A stretch of 9,115 nucleotides of DNA, taken from NCBI GenBank assembly GCA_005883775.1, contig VBEU01000170.1:1-9115 (forward strand), in the 5' to 3' direction. Source of the stretch: Chloroflexota bacterium (GTDB lineage Bacteria > Chloroflexota > Limnocylindria > P2-11E). Both the position numbers and the translations under genes were made by a program. The notes below the pieces were generated by a model. The model was not told the origin of the DNA and did not search any database. It saw only the letters and a program-made list of their open reading frames with translations. This document shows, one piece after another, positions 6,035 to 9,115 of this stretch. Position 1 is the stretch's first letter. Each line of letters starts with the position of its first letter.

Positions 6035-6987
6035 TGGCGACCGAAGTTCGCGAAGCGCTCAAGGCTGAGCCCGATCCGGCGAGCGCGCTGCTCGACGCGT
6101 ACTCGCAAGCCGTCATCAAGGTCGTCGAGCGGGTCTCGCCGAGCGTCGTCAACGTCCGCCGCGGACGAAGCGGCGGCAGCGGCGTGATCGTCGCGCCCGA
6201 CGGCTATGCACTCACGAACGCGCACGTCGTTGACGGCGCGCGGGAGGTCGCGGTCACGCTGGACAGCGGCGCCGAGCTCACAGCGGCGGTCGTCGGAACC
6301 GACAGCGCAACCGACCTCGCCGTCATCCGCATCCTGGGCTCCGGGCTTCCAGCGGCGGAGCTCGCCGAGACCGAGTCCTTACGGGTCGGTCAGCTCGTGA
6401 TCGCGATCGGCGATCCGCTTGGCTTCCACTCGACCGTCACGACCGGTGTCGTGAGCGCGCTTGGTCGATCGCTCTCCGCGCGGGATGGCCGACTCATCGA
6501 GAACGTGATCCAGACGGACGCCGCGCTGAACCCGGGAAACTCCGGGGGTCCGCTCGTCGACACCCACGCCAAAGTCGTCGGCATCAACACGGCGATCATC
6601 CCCACGGCGCAAGGCATCTGCTTCGCGATCCCGGCCGCGACCGCGCGGATCGTCGCGGGAATGCTCATCCGCGATGGTCGCGTGCGTCGCGCCTATCTCG
6701 GGATCGGCGGCGCGGCTACGGCAATCGGTCGGCAGCTCGCGAGCGAGCTCGGGATCCCGAACATGTCCGGTATTCGCGTTCTCGAGGTGGTCGCGGGTGG
6801 ACCCGCGCAACGCGCAGGTCTCGCGGTCCGCGATCTGATCGTGAGTCTCGATGGCTCTGCGGTCGCGACGCTGTCGGACCTGCAGCGGAGTCTGGGCGCG
6901 GATCGGATCGGTCGCTCGGTCGAGGTCGGCTACGTCCGTTTTGGCGAGCTGCACCGGACGACGGTCACACCGGTGGAGGCCCGCTAG
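6034..6987 (+). CDS. HtrA-like trypsin-fold serine protease with PDZ domain, no export signal
   Basis: A 317-residue S1C-type protease. The catalytic triad is H64 (TNAHVV), D94 (ATDLAV) and S170 (NPGNSGGPLV), with the usual order and spacing. A PDZ domain spans about 222-312, including GIRVLEVVAGGPAQRAGL and DLIVSLDG. HtrA proteins degrade or check misfolded proteins, usually in the periplasm or outside the membrane. Here the N-terminus (MATEVREALKAEPDPASALL) has no hydrophobic segment or signal peptide, so a cytoplasmic location is predicted. GTG 6034 is chosen because it overlaps the preceding TAG. The frame also has a GTG at 5929, but that would lie inside the upstream gene and adds only Arg-rich residues. 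It is in one operon with the upstream unknown gene. Confidence 0.93.
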   Translation: MATEVREALKAEPDPASALLDAYSQAVIKVVERVSPSVVNVRRGRSGGSGVIVAPDGYALTNAHVVDGAREVAVTLDSGAELTAAVVGTDSATDLAVIRILGSGLPAAELAETESLRVGQLVIAIGDPLGFHSTVTTGVVSALGRSLSARDGRLIENVIQTDAALNPGNSGGPLVDTHAKVVGINTAIIPTAQGICFAIPAATARIVAGMLIRDGRVRRAYLGIGGAATAIGRQLASELGIPNMSGIRVLEVVAGGPAQRAGLAVRDLIVSLDGSAVATLSDLQRSLGADRIGRSVEVGYVRFGELHRTTVTPVEAR

Positions 6988-7004
6988 CTCTTCTAGGGCA
7001 GCAT

Positions 7005-7016
7005 TCCATCGATGGA
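7005..7016. repeat. 12-bp palindrome over the GNAT ATG
   Basis: TCCATCGATGGA is a perfect palindrome that includes the ATG at 7012, the probable original start of the acetyltransferase gene. It lies 18 bases after the protease stop. It may be chance or an operator-like site; nothing else supports a role. Confidence 0.3.
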
Positions 7017-7768
7017 TCTGGTGATCCGACGCGCGCGGCGCTCCGATAAGCGCGGCGTCCTGGCCGCCGTCCGCACGGGAGTCGGGCGGGCGCATCGTCG
7101 GCATGGGAAAGCTCACCGTGGTATCGCCGACCGAGGCGTGGCTCGAAGGCGGTCGCGTCGCGCCGCGGTGGCGACGAAAGGGGATCGCGACGGCGCTCAT
7201 CGCGCACCGCATCGCGTATGCGCGTGACCGAGGGTTCCGCGTGCTCCGGTTCTCGACCGCGTCCGACAACACGCCCATCCATCGGGCCGCGAGGCACTTC
7301 GGGTTTACGCGCGTCGGAGCGCTGTCGCGACGCGAGGCGACCGCCAGACCCGGTCAGTTGCCGGTCCGGGCGACCCCCGCGCAAGAGCGAGCCGTCCTGC
7401 AGCGTGTCGGACGGCTCGTTCAGCTGGGGCATGGCTGGGAATGGCGCGAGATCACATCGCGCGACGTGCGGTCCGCGATCGCGAGATCTCGCGTGTTCGT
7501 CTCCGGAAAAGGCGTTGGCGCGGCGGCGATCCTCGGCGATCGCTACGAAAAGACATTGATGATCGCGGCGATCGGTGGCCCTGTGGCGCCGCTCACCGAA
7601 TTGCTCCGCGCTCTCCGCGCTGAGGCCCGACGTCGGGAGCTCGACGACGTGTCCTTCTATGTGTCGAACGCCGAGGATCGCCGTGCCGCTCGGGCCGCCG
7701 GCTACACAAGGCCCTGGTCGGGCGAGGTCTATCTCTTTGAGAAGCGATTTACGCGACGAGCTGGATGA
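7012..7768 (+). pseudogene. Tandem GNAT acetyltransferase gene with internal deletion and frame break
   Basis: From ATG 7012 the frame gives a typical GNAT beginning, MDLVIRRARRSDKRGVLAAV, that loses sense after RT at about 7077. The next frame becomes sensible from about 7079 (ESGGRIVG) and runs to 7768. The strand and helices that normally lie between helix alpha-1 and the GRIVG strand, some 25-35 residues, are missing, so this looks like an out-of-frame deletion. Prediction software may instead start at ATG 7103, giving 221 residues. In that numbering the acetyl-CoA-binding motif A is RRKGIATAL (24-32), with SDNTPIHRAARHFGF (54-68) as motif B. Residues about 88-216 resemble a second, weaker GNAT domain. 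The acyl acceptor is unknown. The truncated ORF could still be made, but the first domain is incomplete. The 3' end overlaps the minus-strand DUF1059-like gene by 20 bases. Confidence 0.75.
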
Positions 7769-7907
7769 GCGCCCTCGCCTGCTCCACGGTGATGTCTTGA
7801 CCGTGGATGGTCTTCGCGTGTAGCTGCGCCATCCGCACGATCTCGTCCTCATCCCGGCTGCGCACCTCGAATCCGCACGGGCACCGAAGGCTTCGGAGTT
7901 CAGCCAC
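7749..7907 (-). CDS. 52-residue DUF1059-like small protein
   Basis: From GTG at 7907 leftward the minus strand encodes MAELRSLRCPCGFEVRSR, then a DEDEIVRMAQLHAKTIHG stretch, ending ALIQLVA. This is the DUF1059 pattern: Cys residues beside GF, an acidic helix, then H-x4-HG. C9, C11, H30 and H35 are candidate metal ligands (inference). The family has no established function. AAGAGG (complement of 7913-7918) lies 5 bases before the GTG and overlaps the stop of the ABM-like gene, only 9 bases away, so the two form an operon. The 3' end overlaps the convergent acetyltransferase gene by 20 bases. At 52 residues it falls below common length cut-offs and is easy to miss. Motif, ribosome-binding site and operon position together support it. 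Confidence 0.82.
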   Translation of the reverse strand: MAELRSLRCPCGFEVRSRDEDEIVRMAQLHAKTIHGQDITVEQARALIQLVA

Positions 7908-7916
7908 GACAGCCTC

Positions 7917-8216
7917 TTACCACTGGTTCCAGTCTGACCCGATCCAGACGTGAACGTCAGCCTCGCCGTCGAAGAGTTTTCCGAAAAACTCGCGGATTTG
8001 GGGCGAGCCCGCGAACTGCTGAATTCCCTCGAGGGAGGACCAGGTATCGATGCCAAAGAAAGCCCTCGGATCCTGTGGGTCCAGATAGACGGCGTGAGTT
8101 AGATCGCCCGCCTGTTTCGCCATGTCTTTGGTCGCGCGCGTTACGTCGTCGTGATATTTCTTGGCCGCTGGTGGCGCTTCCCGGAGCCGGCCCCTGATCG
8201 TCACCGTGTATGTCAT
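7917..8216 (-). CDS. ABM-like dimeric alpha/beta-barrel protein
   Basis: ATG at 8216 read leftward gives 99 residues, MTYTVTIRGR to SDWNQW. The start is fixed by GGGAGG (complement of 8223-8228) six bases upstream; the frame is open to 8636 but that extension lies under the SARP gene. The order strand (2-10), helix (14-36), strand (40-46, HAVYLDP), strand (53-58, FFGIDTW), helix (60-81) and strand (86-92) fits the ferredoxin-like fold of antibiotic biosynthesis monooxygenase (ABM/Dabb) proteins. Such small proteins act as dimers in oxygenation, heme degradation or stress roles; the substrate here cannot be told. There is no membrane segment. It is followed 9 bases later by the DUF1059-like gene and is divergent from a SARP-type regulator, which may control it (inference). 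Confidence 0.82.
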   Translation of the reverse strand: MTYTVTIRGRLREAPPAAKKYHDDVTRATKDMAKQAGDLTHAVYLDPQDPRAFFGIDTWSSLEGIQQFAGSPQIREFFGKLFDGEADVHVWIGSDWNQW

Positions 8217-8225
8217 CGCATTCCT

Positions 8226-8254
8226 CCCGTCGCGCACTCGGATCGTGCGACGGG
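8226..8254. promoter_or_regulatory. Dyad/hairpin between the ABM and SARP genes, overlapping an RBS
   Basis: Arms 8226-8237 (CCCGTCGCGCAC) and 8245-8254 (GTGCGACGGG) pair over 10 bp with a two-base bulge around a 7-base loop. The element lies in the 60-base gap between divergent starts (8216 minus, 8277 plus). In the minus-strand transcript the hairpin takes in the first bases of the GGGAGG ribosome-binding site of the ABM-like gene. It could be a shared operator, or an RNA hairpin affecting translation. Confidence 0.5.
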
Positions 8255-8276
8255 CTCCTTGTGATTTCCTTGTGGT

Positions 8277-9047
8277 GTGCGGATCAGCATCTGCGGACGG
8301 CTCCGGGTGGAGACGGACGCGGGCGCTCTCGAGGAGGAGTCCCTTCCTGGTCGGCTGGGCCGACGCCTCTGGGTCTACCTCGTGCTGAATCGCAGGCGCC
8401 CGATTGGCCGCGGCGAGATCGGCGAGGCACTCTGGGGCGAGGACACGCCAGAGGCCGCCGACGCTAGCCTGAACGCGCTCGTGAGCCGCCTGCGCTCGGC
8501 GATCCGGACGGTCGCGCCGGACGTCAAGCTCCGGGCATCCGGCGGCACCTATTCCCTCGCATTGCCCGCTGACGTCTTCGTCGATCGGGAGCGCGCGTGG
8601 ACCGCGATTCACCACGTTGAGGCGCTCCGCCGCCAAGGAGACTCCGTCAACGCATGGGCCGAGGCCGTGATCGCGAACGAGATCGCCGCCCGCAGCCTCC
8701 TGCCTGGCGAGGATGGAGCATGGATCGAGGCGGAACGCCGCACGCTCAGGGACACCGAGCTACAGGCGCTTGAGGCGATCGGTCAGGCGGAGATCGATCG
8801 CCACCGTGCGGACGAAGCCGAGCGAGTCGGACGCAGACTCATAGCGGCGGACCCTCTGCGCGAGTCGGGGTATCGGTTGCTCATGCGCGCACTCGCCGCA
8901 GGCGGGAATCCCGCCCAGGCCGGGCGCGTCATGGACGAATGTCGCTCCGCGCTAGCAGCCGCTGCGGCATCGCCGTCGGCCGAGACCGAGCGGCTCTACC
9001 GCGAGATCGTCGGTCGATCGAGCCGGCTCAGCTCGAGCGCGGGGTAA
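8277..9047 (+). CDS. SARP/BTAD-type transcriptional activator
   Basis: A 256-residue protein with the SARP layout: an OmpR-like winged helix (about 1-97, with RRPIGRGEIGEALWGED and SLNALVSRLRSAIR as the DNA-binding core), then a bacterial transcriptional activation domain of helical repeats (about 103-246, with ADPLRESGYRLLMRAL typical of BTAD). It has no NB-ARC ATPase or TPR extension, so it matches the short DnrI/RedD class and not AfsR. Such proteins bind direct repeats and activate neighbouring genes, often for secondary metabolism, though in many phyla the targets are unknown. The GTG at 8277 has no clear ribosome-binding site, so the mRNA may be leaderless. It is divergent from the ABM/DUF1059 pair, across a hairpin-forming dyad, which makes that pair a natural candidate target (inference). 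Confidence 0.9.
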   Translation: MRISICGRLRVETDAGALEEESLPGRLGRRLWVYLVLNRRRPIGRGEIGEALWGEDTPEAADASLNALVSRLRSAIRTVAPDVKLRASGGTYSLALPADVFVDRERAWTAIHHVEALRRQGDSVNAWAEAVIANEIAARSLLPGEDGAWIEAERRTLRDTELQALEAIGQAEIDRHRADEAERVGRRLIAADPLRESGYRLLMRALAAGGNPAQAGRVMDECRSALAAAAASPSAETERLYREIVGRSSRLSSSAG

Positions 9048-9115
9048 CCGCTTCGGGCCAGACTCTTAGTGTGCGCAAGGTGGCCAACCGCGGCTGAGCA
9101 TCGCACTCCTGAGCT
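9048..9115. other. Terminal non-coding stretch
   Basis: The last 68 bases follow the SARP-type stop. I see no open frame of useful length, no clear hairpin with a T-tract and no strong promoter; the next gene presumably starts outside the window. Confidence 0.4.

Noticed and set aside
6379..8056. Two long minus-strand open frames under the protease and GNAT genes
   Set aside because: Arg/Asp-rich translations typical of antisense frames in high-GC DNA; the plus strand carries clear protease and acetyltransferase motifs.
1..9115. Cyclic-di-GMP riboswitch, CRISPR array, insertion sequence or toxin-antitoxin locus
   Set aside because: No repeat-spacer pattern, transposase, terminal repeats, riboswitch-like conserved leader or toxin partner was found by eye on either strand.

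Overview
The window is a gene-dense, high-GC bacterial chromosome segment. Intergenic gaps are short, GTG and TTG starts are common, and stop/start overlaps are frequent. There is no phage, IS, CRISPR, rRNA or tRNA signal. Heavy use of one- and two-component signalling, a SARP-type regulator, UdgX and an ABM/DUF1059 pair fits a high-GC soil or freshwater lineage such as Chloroflexota or Actinomycetota. This placement is inference from gene content and codon use only.

Region 1 (1-3331, + strand) is a signalling block. It holds a 5'-truncated response regulator with an HD-GYP output domain whose HD pair reads RD, a NarL/FixJ-type response regulator coupled to it through TGATG, a stand-alone CheY-like receiver, and a second HD-GYP protein with a complete metal-site motif set. 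The reading frame of this last gene is broken by one extra base near 2641. No histidine kinase and no GGDEF protein lies in the window. A cyclic-di-GMP role is inferred from the HD-GYP family.

Region 2 (3273-4447) has a small four-helix membrane protein on the minus strand. It is divergent from, and almost abutting, a uracil-DNA glycosylase of the UdgX class, recognised by its KRRLH segment and four cysteines.

Region 3 (4448-6987, + strand) has an OmpR/PhoB-type regulator with a degenerate receiver, preceded by a perfect 13-bp dyad. A good sigma-70-like promoter then drives a translationally coupled pair: an unknown protein with a ribbon-helix-helix-like segment, and an HtrA-like trypsin/PDZ protease that lacks an export signal.

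Region 4 (6988-9115) has a tandem GNAT acetyltransferase gene that has lost part of its first domain and whose frame is broken. Convergent to it is a minus-strand pair: an ABM-like dimeric alpha/beta-barrel protein and a 52-residue DUF1059-like protein. Divergent from that pair is a SARP/BTAD-type activator. The 60-bp gap between the divergent starts carries a hairpin-forming dyad that overlaps the Shine-Dalgarno sequence of the ABM gene.

No single new multi-gene system is proved here. The most unusual items are the RD-GYP protein with a buried pseudo-receiver, the two broken genes, the operator-like dyads, and the small DUF1059 gene tucked under the GNAT 3' end.
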